Source of the DNA: Fodinicurvata sediminis DSM 21159
GTDB taxonomy: Bacteria > Pseudomonadota > Alphaproteobacteria > Kiloniellales > DSM-21159
Length of the DNA: 64,000 nt
Assembly (NCBI RefSeq): GCF_000420625.1
Contig: NZ_ATVH01000011.1
Coordinates: 310,001 to 374,000, forward strand
Reading direction: 5' to 3'
Part shown: positions 1 to 7,711 of the stretch, piece after piece
Layout of the letters: each line of letters begins with the position of its first letter
Numbering within the stretch: the stretch's first letter is position 1
Position numbers and translations under genes: made by a program
The notes under the pieces: model-generated
Databases searched by the model: none
What the model was told of the DNA's origin: nothing
The model's input: only the letters and a program-made list of their open reading frames with translations

Positions 1-255
1 GCGCATGCAGGCCTCCAATCGGTTCCCGTTTCTCCCTTAGGGTCGTGTCTTTTGATCTTTTGGGGTAATCCGCATAAACGGAAAATGCTCCATAATAAAG
101 AGCCATAGCCTGAATGGTATTAGTAATTATCCTTACGATATGTTTCTTGTTTTGAAATAATATTTAACATCGCTCCTTGGATGCTCCTGGAATTTACGGC
201 TCCCGAATTAGGGACCCGCCCGCATTAGGCGGCACAAGCGACATAGAGGGAAGCG
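1..255 (+). other. AT-rich upstream region of the CsgG-type operon
   Basis: There is no convincing gene here. The stretch is clearly more A/T-rich than the coding DNA that follows, especially around 60-175, and probably holds the promoter of the secretion operon. I could not fix one confident -35/-10 pair. A clear ribosome binding site (GAGGGAAG, near 246-253) precedes the first ATG at 256. The left part may belong to the tail of a neighbouring unit outside the window. Confidence 0.4.
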
Positions 256-1125
256 ATGACCCAGCACTCAAGGACTGCACGCCGGCTTTTAACAGGTCTC
301 GCCTTTGTCGGCCTGTTGGCAGCTACGGCCTGTGCCCCCCACACGACAGCTGAAAACATCAAGGACGCGCCCAAGGGGCCCGAACCTTTCTTCAGCTTCC
401 CAGTCACCTCGAACGACACGCCCTATTCACAGTGTCTTGCCTCGTTCAAGAAATACCCGGGCAATAACCTGCCCGCCTTCACGGTCGGCGAGGTTGCCGA
501 CAAGACGGGGCAGATCGACCGCACCAGCAACTCCGCGGTGATCTCCCAGGGCGTGTCCGAGATGGTCATGAGCGCGCTCTGGAAGACGGGCAAGGCCAAG
601 CTGGTGGAGCGCTTCGACCTGCGCATCCCCTTGGCCGAGATGAAGATGATCGAACAGGGCCTGACCACCCGGCCCCAGAACGGCATGGCCAGTTCCATCC
701 GCGCCAGCGACTTCGTCGTGCTCGGCGCGTTGACGGAACTCAACTACAACATCGTGAGCCAGGGCGCTGGCCTCTGGGTCGGCGGCATCGGCGCGGGCGC
801 CCGCACGGTGGTCATCAACGTCGGTCTGGACCTGCGCGTGGTCAATTCACGCAACTTCGACGTCGGTTACGTCAGCTCTCTGCAGAAGCAGATCTACGGC
901 TACGAAGTCGAAGCCAATGTCTTCCGATTCTTCGGATCCCAACTCGTCGAGTTCGACGCGGGTCGTATCCAGAACGAACCGCTTCAGCTCGGCGTGCGCT
1001 CCGTCGTTGAAATGGCGATCTACCAGATCATGACGGAGTACTTCGGGCTTCCCGCCAGCAAGGAATGCGGCGAAATCCAGGAAGCCCATAACCTTGACGC
1101 AAGTGACTCTAAGAAGGAGAGCTAA
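256..1125 (+). CDS. CsgG/HfaB-family outer-membrane secretion lipoprotein
   Basis: The predicted 289-aa lipoprotein has a type II signal peptide ending in a lipobox (ATAC), so Cys26 would be acylated. The remainder resembles the CsgG/HfaB family, whose members form nonameric outer-membrane pores that export curli subunits or anchor Caulobacter holdfast. Family-like features are 'FTVGEVADKTGQ' near residue 75, the stretch 'SDFVVLGALTELNYN' near 150, and the Gly-rich 'GGIGAGARTVVINVGLDLRV', which fits the membrane beta-hairpin region. A GAGGGAAG ribosome site precedes the ATG. The next gene starts 2 nt after the stop, so the two are translationally coupled. A secreted partner in the same operon supports export of a fibre or anchor. 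HfaB is the closest named relative I can suggest; curli CsgG is the alternative. Confidence 0.8.
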   Translation: MTQHSRTARRLLTGLAFVGLLAATACAPHTTAENIKDAPKGPEPFFSFPVTSNDTPYSQCLASFKKYPGNNLPAFTVGEVADKTGQIDRTSNSAVISQGVSEMVMSALWKTGKAKLVERFDLRIPLAEMKMIEQGLTTRPQNGMASSIRASDFVVLGALTELNYNIVSQGAGLWVGGIGAGARTVVINVGLDLRVVNSRNFDVGYVSSLQKQIYGYEVEANVFRFFGSQLVEFDAGRIQNEPLQLGVRSVVEMAIYQIMTEYFGLPASKECGEIQEAHNLDASDSKKES

Positions 1126-1127
1126 AA

Positions 1128-2369
1128 ATGAAAAGGACCTTACGTTACGGGCTTCTCGCCGGCGCATCCGGCCTGGCCCTTGGCTTCGGACTGGCCACAG
1201 CGCCGGCCCAGGCTTTCGATGAAGTGAAGTGGACCTGGAATGCCAATGTCCATGAAAACGTCTGGAAGAATGTCTGGATTGACATTGATCTAGATCCGAA
1301 TGCCCTGACCATGCTGGAAAATATCCAGGTACACGTCGGCGACCTGAATGCTTATTCCAAAGTGAATGGTGTCTACAACAATCAGCATGGCGAAATGCAG
1401 GCTGCAGATGATGTCTCGTTCAAGTTTCAGAGTGAGGGATTTGACGATGATTCGGCTATCTTCAGCGACCCGAATATTGATCCCTATGGTGGTTCAACAG
1501 AGCAGCAACTCGGATTCGGTGCTTCTGTAGATACCTATGATACGACAACATCATTTGGAGATTATGATGAGTCATTCGATGATAACATCGGAGACGTTGA
1601 TTGGGGGTATCACAACGTAACAGGTATTCAGGGAGTTGACCCCAACGACCCAACTTCAGCCGGACAGTACATCGATATAATCGGCGGCACGACCACCGAA
1701 GGAAGTTGCTCGGGTGAAGCTGGCCAGTCTGAGTCTGGTTGTGTGGTCTTCGAAGTCACCATCGATGCCGATTCCATCGTATGGGTGCCTGTCGAAGCAT
1801 TGAATGCCGTAACACAGCTGCCAGAAGTTGTCAGTGCAGCCACGGCTGTTGCCAACAACTCAAATCTTACTAGCAACGCCACCACACAAGTCCACGAAGC
1901 CCAGTTCGCCTTCGGGGGTTTCAATGGACAAGACATCAATTCGGATAACATGGACGAGTTGATCGCAGCCGCCGTCGCTATTGATGCGGTGGTTCCCACC
2001 GGCAACCGTCACCACGATGCCTTGGCGTCTGCAGCCATTCTTGCTCAGCTTGGGTTGATCTCGAAGGGCAATATCAACGCCGTTTCGGATGTGGACAACA
2101 TCTGGAATGCTTCCGTGGACAGTTCCGCGACCGCTGTCACCAACAACAAGAACATCACGGTTGAAGCGGACACAACGGGTGAACTGGCTCTGATCGCCGA
2201 CGTGACCCAGTTTGGGTACATGGATGTGTATTCTGAGTCCAACGTTCAGAATGTTTCGGTTAACAACTACTCGAACCTGGGCAATCTGGACCGCCCGCTC
2301 GTGAATTCCGTGGCTACTTCGGTTGGAAACAACCTGAACGTGTCCATGGGCAATACTCCTACGGAATAA
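1128..2369 (+). CDS. Exported Asn-rich protein with ATAV..NN repeats, candidate CsgG substrate
   Basis: This 413-aa protein has a clear signal peptide ending in APAQA near residue 29 and no membrane anchor. It is acidic and rich in Asn, Asp, Ser and Val. Three degenerate repeats of the form S-A-T-A-V-x-N-N-x-N-(I/L) start near residues 235 (SAATAVANNSNL), 332 (SATAVTNNKNI) and 394 (SVATSVGNNLNV). Such ATA(V/I)-N-N motifs are typical of alphaproteobacterial HfaD-like and curlin-like secreted proteins. Two Cys lie near 194 and 205. Base composition is visibly more A/T-rich than in the gene before it. Tight coupling to the CsgG-type pore suggests that it is the exported fibre, anchor or assembly factor; this is inference. 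Confidence 0.6.
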   Translation: MKRTLRYGLLAGASGLALGFGLATAPAQAFDEVKWTWNANVHENVWKNVWIDIDLDPNALTMLENIQVHVGDLNAYSKVNGVYNNQHGEMQAADDVSFKFQSEGFDDDSAIFSDPNIDPYGGSTEQQLGFGASVDTYDTTTSFGDYDESFDDNIGDVDWGYHNVTGIQGVDPNDPTSAGQYIDIIGGTTTEGSCSGEAGQSESGCVVFEVTIDADSIVWVPVEALNAVTQLPEVVSAATAVANNSNLTSNATTQVHEAQFAFGGFNGQDINSDNMDELIAAAVAIDAVVPTGNRHHDALASAAILAQLGLISKGNINAVSDVDNIWNASVDSSATAVTNNKNITVEADTTGELALIADVTQFGYMDVYSESNVQNVSVNNYSNLGNLDRPLVNSVATSVGNNLNVSMGNTPTE

Positions 2370-2383
2370 TTTTACCAAGCACT

Positions 2384-2417
2384 GGCGGAACGAAGAAATT
2401 CGTTCCGCCTATTTTTT
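2384..2417 (+). terminator. Strong intrinsic terminator inside the secretion operon
   Basis: A perfect 11-bp stem (GGCGGAACGAA / TTCGTTCCGCC) with a GAAA tetraloop is followed by TATTTTTT. It lies 14 nt after the stop of the repeat protein and only 28 nt before the next ATG, so it probably reduces or controls read-through into the third gene. Confidence 0.85.
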
Positions 2418-2445
2418 CCACAACATAACCTCTCAGGAGGCCGCT

Positions 2446-2961
2446 ATGACGCGAACGTTCATTCTAACTGGCCTGATAGCATCGGGGTTCTGCATGGCAC
2501 TGGCGAGTGAAATTTTCTCTGACGTCTCGCCTGTGAAACTGATATCCGAAGCCAAAGCCCAGCAAATGGGTAACGATGGTTGGCGCTGGTCACGCAACAA
2601 GTCCATGGCTGCCCAATTCCAGGCAATGGACCGAAATGGCGGCAGCGTGAATGGAGGCGGGCTGGGCGCGCTGAACCAGTACACCACCAACTACACCTCC
2701 AATTCCACCTCCGTCGGTAACCTGAACGAAATCACCCAGATTCTATCGGAAGGGTCTGAGGGCTATGTGGGACAGAACACCGATCAACACAGCGAAGGCA
2801 ATCAGGGCTCCAGTGCCAACACCGATGTTAGCCAGAATAACTCCATCAACGACATTCAGGGAGATAACAACAACACATCCAGCAGCAGTGATACGTCGGC
2901 GAATGAAGAGCCCTCTGATGAAGAGGCCCCTGAGCAAACAGCTGAGAATCAAGAAGAATAA
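2446..2961 (+). CDS. Exported Asn/Ser-rich HfaA/curlin-like small protein with acidic tail
   Basis: This is a 171-aa protein with an N-terminal signal-like segment, apparently ending at AKA-QQ near residue 39. The mature part is low-complexity: 'TTNYTSNSTSVGNLNEITQI' (about 84-103) resembles the S-T-(S/A)-(V/I)-G-N-L-N core of HfaA and curlins, followed by an Asn/Gln/Ser-rich stretch and a strongly acidic tail (about 148-171) with no Cys. A perfect AGGAGG ribosome site sits 5 nt before the ATG, consistent with high translation, as expected for a structural subunit. A terminator separates it from the preceding gene. Assignment as a minor or major fibre subunit rests on motif and context only. 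Confidence 0.5.
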   Translation: MTRTFILTGLIASGFCMALASEIFSDVSPVKLISEAKAQQMGNDGWRWSRNKSMAAQFQAMDRNGGSVNGGGLGALNQYTTNYTSNSTSVGNLNEITQILSEGSEGYVGQNTDQHSEGNQGSSANTDVSQNNSINDIQGDNNNTSSSSDTSANEEPSDEEAPEQTAENQEE

Positions 2962-3005
2962 GGCATTGCAATATCATTAAGCTAATTGGGTTTAGATTAG
3001 AAGGG

Positions 3006-3021
3006 ATCCGGTAGACCGGAT
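3006..3021 (+). other. Small hairpin before the Sel1 gene start
   Basis: A perfect inverted repeat, ATCCGG-TAGA-CCGGAT, lies between a ribosome-site-like AAGGGA (3001-3006) and the ATG at 3030. It could mask the ribosome site or shorten the distance to the start codon. It has no U-run and is not a terminator. Confidence 0.4.
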
Positions 3022-3029
3022 TTATAGCG

Positions 3030-3980
3030 ATGTCTCATTTGAAATTGATCAATCAGTCTATACGTTCAGTTCTGCTGTGCGGCGCTTTGTTAACAGGCAG
3101 TTTCGTCTGGTTTTCACCGGAAACAGTTCAAGGTCAGCAAGTGATAACTGAAAACCTGGACCAGCTTCGTGCAGAGGCCGCCAAGGGCAACCCGGAAGCG
3201 GACTTCCAGCTTGGTTTCCTGGCTTCCATGGGACGCCTCCCCGGGGAAAGTCCAGCCAAGGCCTATGAATATCTGCGCCGCTCTGCAGATACCGGGCACC
3301 AGGAAGCCAGCTTCCTGCTCGGCACTCTCTATCTGAGTGGCGCGCACGGACAGCAAGCTTCACCGGAAGCTGCGAAGAGATACCTGGAAAGAGTTGCTGC
3401 ACAGGGTCATTCAAGAGCTCAGGACAAGCTCGGTCAGTATTACCTGTCACATGCGAGCAATCCAGGTGAAGCTGCCCAATGGTTTCAAAAGGCCGCCAAC
3501 CAGGGCCTAGCCAGTGCCGAGAACAACCTCGGACTGCTATATGCCGAGGGCAAGGGCGTGAGCCAGGACCCGGTGAGAGCAGCGGAACTGATATCCCGCG
3601 CCGCGGACAAGGGAGAGGTTGGCGCCAAGCACAACCTGGCAACTCTCTATCAAACGGGACGAGGCGTGGCCAAAAATCCGGAGCGTGCAGCGCAGCTTTT
3701 TGAAGAGGCCGCAGCGCGCGGCTATCAAAGGTCTCAATACAGCTTGGGCGTGCTTCACCTACAAGGTGAGTTTGGACAACCCAACCCCGTTGAGGGGCTT
3801 AAATGGCTGATGCTGGCATCAGCCGGTCCGGATAACCCCGTGCGTGAACAGGCACGAACAAATCTGCTTCAGGTAGCTCAAACCAGCCCAAATACTCTGG
3901 TACATGATGCCGCTGAAGCAGCGCGCCAGTGGGCCATACGCTACGAAATGAATGCGCCTTACCAAGTAGGCCAGAACTAG
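3030..3980 (+). CDS. Sel1-repeat (tetratricopeptide-like) exported protein
   Basis: This 316-aa protein has a signal peptide (cleavage probably after VQG, near residue 35). About six Sel1-like repeats of roughly 36 residues run from about 40 to 280, with recurring patterns such as 'AEAAKGNPEADFQLGFL', 'SADTGHQEASFLLGTLY' and 'AANQGLASAENNLGLLYAEG'. Sel1 repeats form alpha-solenoids that scaffold protein complexes, often in the envelope. It follows the two fibre-like genes on the same strand and could be a periplasmic assembly or quality-control factor of that system, although Sel1 proteins are common and may be unrelated. The start is uncertain because the ribosome site is far upstream, beyond a small hairpin. 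Confidence 0.8.
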   Translation: MSHLKLINQSIRSVLLCGALLTGSFVWFSPETVQGQQVITENLDQLRAEAAKGNPEADFQLGFLASMGRLPGESPAKAYEYLRRSADTGHQEASFLLGTLYLSGAHGQQASPEAAKRYLERVAAQGHSRAQDKLGQYYLSHASNPGEAAQWFQKAANQGLASAENNLGLLYAEGKGVSQDPVRAAELISRAADKGEVGAKHNLATLYQTGRGVAKNPERAAQLFEEAAARGYQRSQYSLGVLHLQGEFGQPNPVEGLKWLMLASAGPDNPVREQARTNLLQVAQTSPNTLVHDAAEAARQWAIRYEMNAPYQVGQN

Positions 3981-4009
3981 AAACCTATGTGAAGCGGGAG
4001 GAAGGTCTA

Positions 4010-4474
4010 ATGAAATATATGCGAATTCTCCTCCCGCTCCTTCTTGTTCTCGCCCTGCCCGCCTGTGGCGGACCGGCGGTCATGCTGGCCTCGGCTGCCC
4101 TGGGTGCCCTGGGCGGGGTCGGGGTTGGCGGTTCTTCGGGCACGGAGCCCACCGGAAACTCCTACAGCTACCGCAGTCCGAACATGGCCTCCGACGCCCA
4201 GAACGGGCACCGCGTCGATGAATCCATCAGCCAGGCGCTACAGATCTCCGACCAGGATGTGACTTCTGTCTGCAAGCAACGCCTGCCGGAGGCGTCGAAC
4301 CTGCCCCTGGCTGCAGGCAAATGCGAGGTGCGCATGACCTGCCTGCCCGGCGCCAAGATGCCAATGCGCATGCGTGTCTGCATGCCTCCGGACACCTCTG
4401 CCGCAGATGAAGTCGCCGCTGATTCAGAAGCGGTCTCCCGTCCTCCGTCCCTCGCCCCGGAGCAAGCGCTTTAA
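4010..4474 (+). CDS. Small lipoprotein with a four-Cys C-terminal domain, unknown function
   Basis: The predicted lipoprotein has 154 aa. The hydrophobic N-terminus ends in an LPAC lipobox, so Cys19 is the likely lipidation site. It is followed by an Ala/Gly-rich segment and a C-terminal region with four further Cys ('SVCKQRLP', 'GKCEVRMTCLPG', 'RVCMPP') that could form two disulfides. An earlier in-frame start overlaps the Sel1 gene, but GGGAGGAAGG right before the ATG at 4010 and the signal sequence decide for this start. It is the last gene on this strand before the decarboxylase leader and may end the secretion operon. I do not recognise the family. Confidence 0.7.
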   Translation: MKYMRILLPLLLVLALPACGGPAVMLASAALGALGGVGVGGSSGTEPTGNSYSYRSPNMASDAQNGHRVDESISQALQISDQDVTSVCKQRLPEASNLPLAAGKCEVRMTCLPGAKMPMRMRVCMPPDTSAADEVAADSEAVSRPPSLAPEQAL

Positions 4475-4953
4475 AGTCTTTCCCGACCGTTGTTTCCCGG
4501 CAATGGATCATACCACCCAAAAGAATTTATCCCTGACATAAAAAGCTGTTGCACAGACTCTCAAAAGGCATTAGCTACAGCATTGAACCGTATTCGCACG
4601 TGCCTCTGGCCGGGAGGGATATCCTGGCGAACGCAACGACGTGACGCGGCTTTTTTGGTCTCGCCGGCCCTCCACAAGCCGGCCTTACCGAGAGAGACGA
4701 ATTACATCGCTGCCAGGGCGTGCGGAGCCGGGATTTCCCGTCCGATAAAAACTGGCGTCAGAGAAAGCAACCGGTTGGATGCACTCCTTCTGGCGTCGGT
4801 CACGTACCGCAGTCACTTTCAAGCGCTCTGGGACAGTCCCTCGTGGTCTGTATCGGAGCTGGAACCGCCAGCCACAGCCTCCACAGCACTGGCGTTCCGT
4901 GGTCGCAATTCATTTTGTACGGTTTTACAGCCGACCTGCTGGAAGGGACAGCC
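4475..4953 (+). promoter_or_regulatory. Long leader of ornithine decarboxylase, probable speF-type cis-regulatory RNA
   Basis: This 479-nt stretch without a credible gene lies directly upstream of an alphaproteobacterial ornithine decarboxylase. Rfam's speF element is a structured RNA in exactly this position in alphaproteobacteria. Visible structure includes a stem GTCTC-GCCGGC (4658-4668) pairing with GCCGGC (4678-4683) and GAGAC (4694-4698), a T6 run at 4651-4656, and further GC-rich complementary segments. I cannot align it to the Rfam model, so the family name is inferred from gene context and length. A frame open through 4490-4957 looks random and is not called. Confidence 0.5.
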
Positions 4954-6084
4954 ATGACCCCGAAGATTGCCCATTTCCTGAACGACGCACAGCCCCCCAC
5001 CCCCTGCATGGTGCTGGACCTGGATGTCGTCGCCGACAACTATCGCTGCTTTTCCGCCGCCCTGCCCGATTCCCGCATTTACTATGCGGTCAAGGCGAAC
5101 CCGGCGCCGCAGATCCTGGAGCTGCTGACCCAACTCGGCTCCTGCTTCGATGCGGCCTCGGTGGCCGAAATCGAGATGGTGCTGCGCGCCGGCGCGGACG
5201 CGGCGCGCATTTCCTATGGCAACACCATCAAGAAGGAATCCGATATCGCCCGCGCCCATGCTCTGGGCGTGGACCTCTTTGCCTTCGACAGCCAGCCAGA
5301 GCTTGAAAAGATCGCGCGGCAGGCCCCCGGCGCACGCGTCTTCTGCCGCATCCTGACCTCCGGCGAATCGGCCGACTGGCCGCTGTCACGCAAGTTTGGC
5401 TGCGAAGAGGACATGGCCGAGGCCCTGATGGTCCAGGCCCGTGAACTGGATCTCGATCCCTATGGCATCTCATTCCACGTCGGCTCGCAGCAGCGCGATC
5501 CCGGGCAGTGGGATGCAGCCCTGGGCACCGCCGGCACACTGTTCCGCCGCTTGGCCGAACAGGGCATCCAGCTGCGCATGGTCAACCTGGGCGGCGGATT
5601 TCCGACACGCTACATGAAGGAGATTCCCACAGCCGAGGCCTATGGCCAGGAAATCATGGAGTCCCTGCGCCGCCATTTTGGCAACCGACTGCCGGACACC
5701 ATCATCGAGCCGGGCCGCGGCATGGTGGGCAACGCCGGCGTGATCCAGAGCGAAGTCGTCCTGATCTCGCGCAAGTCCGAGGCCGACGAGCGCCGCTGGG
5801 TCTATCTCGACATCGGCCGTTTCGGCGGCCTGGCGGAAACCGAGGGCGAGGCCATTCGCTACCCGATCGCCACGCCGCGCGACGGCGAAGAGGTCGAGCC
5901 CGTGATCCTGGCCGGCCCGACCTGCGATTCCGCGGATGTCATGTACGAGAAGGTGCCCTATGACCTGCCGATCAGCCTGACCATCGGGGACAAGATCCTG
6001 ATCGGCGCCACGGGCGCCTATACCACAACCTATTCCTCGGTCGCCTTCAACGGCTTCGAGCCCCTGGCCGAGCATTACCTGTAA
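4954..6084 (+). CDS. Ornithine/lysine decarboxylase, PLP-dependent, alanine-racemase fold
   Basis: It decarboxylates ornithine (possibly also lysine) to putrescine, the first step of polyamine synthesis, in the cytosol. The 376-aa length matches the compact alphaproteobacterial and eukaryotic-type fold III enzymes. The PLP lysine is Lys47 in 'YYAVKANPAP'. The Gly-rich phosphate-binding 'NLGGGFPTRY' and 'EPGRGMVG' are present, and the active-site Cys near 324 lies in 'GPTCDSADVM', which favours true decarboxylase activity over antizyme-like function. The start at 4954 is chosen for the GGAAGGGA ribosome site and the conserved N-terminus; longer in-frame versions extend into the leader. Regulation is probably through the leader RNA. 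Confidence 0.93.
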   Translation: MTPKIAHFLNDAQPPTPCMVLDLDVVADNYRCFSAALPDSRIYYAVKANPAPQILELLTQLGSCFDAASVAEIEMVLRAGADAARISYGNTIKKESDIARAHALGVDLFAFDSQPELEKIARQAPGARVFCRILTSGESADWPLSRKFGCEEDMAEALMVQARELDLDPYGISFHVGSQQRDPGQWDAALGTAGTLFRRLAEQGIQLRMVNLGGGFPTRYMKEIPTAEAYGQEIMESLRRHFGNRLPDTIIEPGRGMVGNAGVIQSEVVLISRKSEADERRWVYLDIGRFGGLAETEGEAIRYPIATPRDGEEVEPVILAGPTCDSADVMYEKVPYDLPISLTIGDKILIGATGAYTTTYSSVAFNGFEPLAEHYL

Positions 6085-6166
6085 AAAGCCGAAGCGCGGT
6101 ACGGAAAACCGGAAGGCGTCTGAAGAGGCGCTTTCCGGCCGCCTTGTCACTCAGTAGCTGCGTCCC

Positions 6167-6976
6167 TCAGTAACTGCCGTTGCGTTCACGCAGGAACAGC
6201 CCGGCCACCTGCCCGATTTCGCGCCCCAGGGTCCAGGCAATTCTTCGGCGCGCTGCCGGGTCTGCCAGAAGCTGTTCATCCTGCGGGTTGGTGAGGAATC
6301 CGGTTTCCAACAGGACTGATGGAACTTCTCCCGAGCGCAGGACCGCAAAGTTCGCCGAACGACGCGGATTCTCCAGCAGGTGCAGGTCTTCTGACGCCCC
6401 CTCCACGATCAGACGCTGGGCACGGCGGGAATCCTCCCGGGCGATACGCCGGGCCAGATCCATCAAAATCGCCGCCGTGCGGGAATCCGTATTGCGCAGA
6501 TCGATACCATAGATCTCGTCCACGGCGTTCTCGCGCTCAGCCAGGGACTCGGCGAAATCATCCGAGGCATTCTCGGCCAAAGTATAGGCGGACAGGCCGC
6601 GTGCATTGCGATTTGGGGCGGCGTCGGCATGTATGGAGATGAACAGGTCGGCCTGAAGCTCGTGCCCGATCTGAACGCGGTCCGGCAATGCCAGGGACTC
6701 GTCGCTTTCGCGGGTAAGCGCCACATGATGCGGCAAACGGCCATTCAGATAGCTGCGCAGCTCCTGGCAGATGGCCAGGGTAACATTCTTTTCAAGGGTT
6801 CCCGCCCCGCCAATCGCCCCGGGATCGCGCCCGCCATGACCGGGGTCGAGCACGATCACCGCCCCCTCCGGTTTGGCAGGGACAAGGGGCGGCACCTCTG
6901 CCTGCGCCAGTCGCGCGGACAGGCTCCCCAGAAGTGTGGAAGCCAGCAGGCCGGTGAAAAAGGTTCGTCTGTACAC
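6167..6976 (-). CDS. N-acetylmuramoyl-L-alanine amidase (Amidase_3, AmiC-like)
   Basis: A periplasmic zinc amidase that cleaves the bond between MurNAc and L-Ala in peptidoglycan. The 269-aa protein begins with 'MYRRTFFTGLLAS' and ends its signal at AQA-EV; the Arg pair makes Tat export possible, as known for AmiA and AmiC. The catalytic motifs are visible: 'IVLDPGHGGRDPGAIG' with the first Zn His, the Glu in 'GTLEKNV', 'FISIHADAAPN' with the second His, and 'VLLETGFLTNPQDE' with the catalytic Glu. It lacks the N-terminal AMIN domain of E. coli AmiC. It lies 66 nt after livF on the same strand and converges on the decarboxylase gene. Confidence 0.9.
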   Translation of the reverse strand: MYRRTFFTGLLASTLLGSLSARLAQAEVPPLVPAKPEGAVIVLDPGHGGRDPGAIGGAGTLEKNVTLAICQELRSYLNGRLPHHVALTRESDESLALPDRVQIGHELQADLFISIHADAAPNRNARGLSAYTLAENASDDFAESLAERENAVDEIYGIDLRNTDSRTAAILMDLARRIAREDSRRAQRLIVEGASEDLHLLENPRRSANFAVLRSGEVPSVLLETGFLTNPQDEQLLADPAARRRIAWTLGREIGQVAGLFLRERNGSY

Positions 6977-7042
6977 CGCGAAAACCGACTCCGTTACAAG
7001 ATCATTCTCACGAGGGTTAACACGAAGGGGTCTGCCGTCAAG

Positions 7043-7711
7043 TCAAACAGCCGGCTTCCCGGCTGCAAGCACCTGTCCGCGATCCATGCGATAGCTCCGG
7101 TCGATCAGTCCCTCGGCAAAGGCGGGGTTCTGTTCGGACAGTAGTACCGTCAAGCCATCCTGCTTCAGCGACAGGATCGCCTGTCTCATCTGTTGGACGA
7201 CGACAGGGGCCAGCCCTTCCGAGGGCTCGTCGAGCAGCAGCAGACGCGGATTTCCCATCAAGGTGCGCGCGATGGTCAGCATCTGCTGTTCGCCCCCCGA
7301 CATCTCCCCGGCCCGCCGTTCATAGAGCGGCTCCAGCTTGGGAAACAGTTCGAACAGTCCGTCCAGGGTCCACGCTTTCCTGTCCCCTGGTGCCGCGCGC
7401 TGGGCGACGGACAGGTTTTCGCGAACCGTCAGCCCCTGGAAGACACGCCGATCCTCCGGCACATACCCAATCCCCTGGCGGGCGACCTCGTACTCGGCCA
7501 GCCCTGATATGTCCCGGCCTTCGAAATGCAGGCGCTCTGCGGTGCGCGTTACCAGGCCCATGACAGACTTCAAGGTGGTGCTCTTGCCGCTGCCATTGGG
7601 GCCAAGCAGGGCGACAACCTCACCCTCCCTCACCTCGAGCGCGACGTCGAAAAGCACCTGGGCGCGCCCATACCAGGCTTTCAGCCCCTGTATCTCGAGC
7701 AGCCCGGTCAT
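7043..7711 (-). CDS. livF: Branched-chain amino acid-type ABC transporter ATPase LivF
   Basis: One of two ATPases powering a HAAT-family importer at the inner membrane. The 222-aa protein carries Walker A 'GPNGSGKST' near residue 37, the ABC signature 'MSGGEQQML' and Walker B 'LLLLDEPSEGLAP'. 'LTVLLSEQN' replaces the usual switch His with Gln, as in many LivF proteins. The start codon overlaps the stop of livG by ATGA. The true substrate is unknown: the binding protein in this operon is not close enough to LivJ to call leucine, so other amino acids, amides or urea-like solutes remain possible. Confidence 0.9.
   Translation of the reverse strand: MTGLLEIQGLKAWYGRAQVLFDVALEVREGEVVALLGPNGSGKSTTLKSVMGLVTRTAERLHFEGRDISGLAEYEVARQGIGYVPEDRRVFQGLTVRENLSVAQRAAPGDRKAWTLDGLFELFPKLEPLYERRAGEMSGGEQQMLTIARTLMGNPRLLLLDEPSEGLAPVVVQQMRQAILSLKQDGLTVLLSEQNPAFAEGLIDRSYRMDRGQVLAAGKPAV

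Noticed and set aside
4490-4957. Open frame in the decarboxylase leader
   Set aside because: Composition is random-like, there is no ribosome site, and the region is better explained as structured leader RNA.
6109-6138. Hairpin between the convergent decarboxylase and amidase genes
   Set aside because: A stem (CCGGAA...TTCCGG) is visible, but it has no T-run in either direction; kept as unproven.
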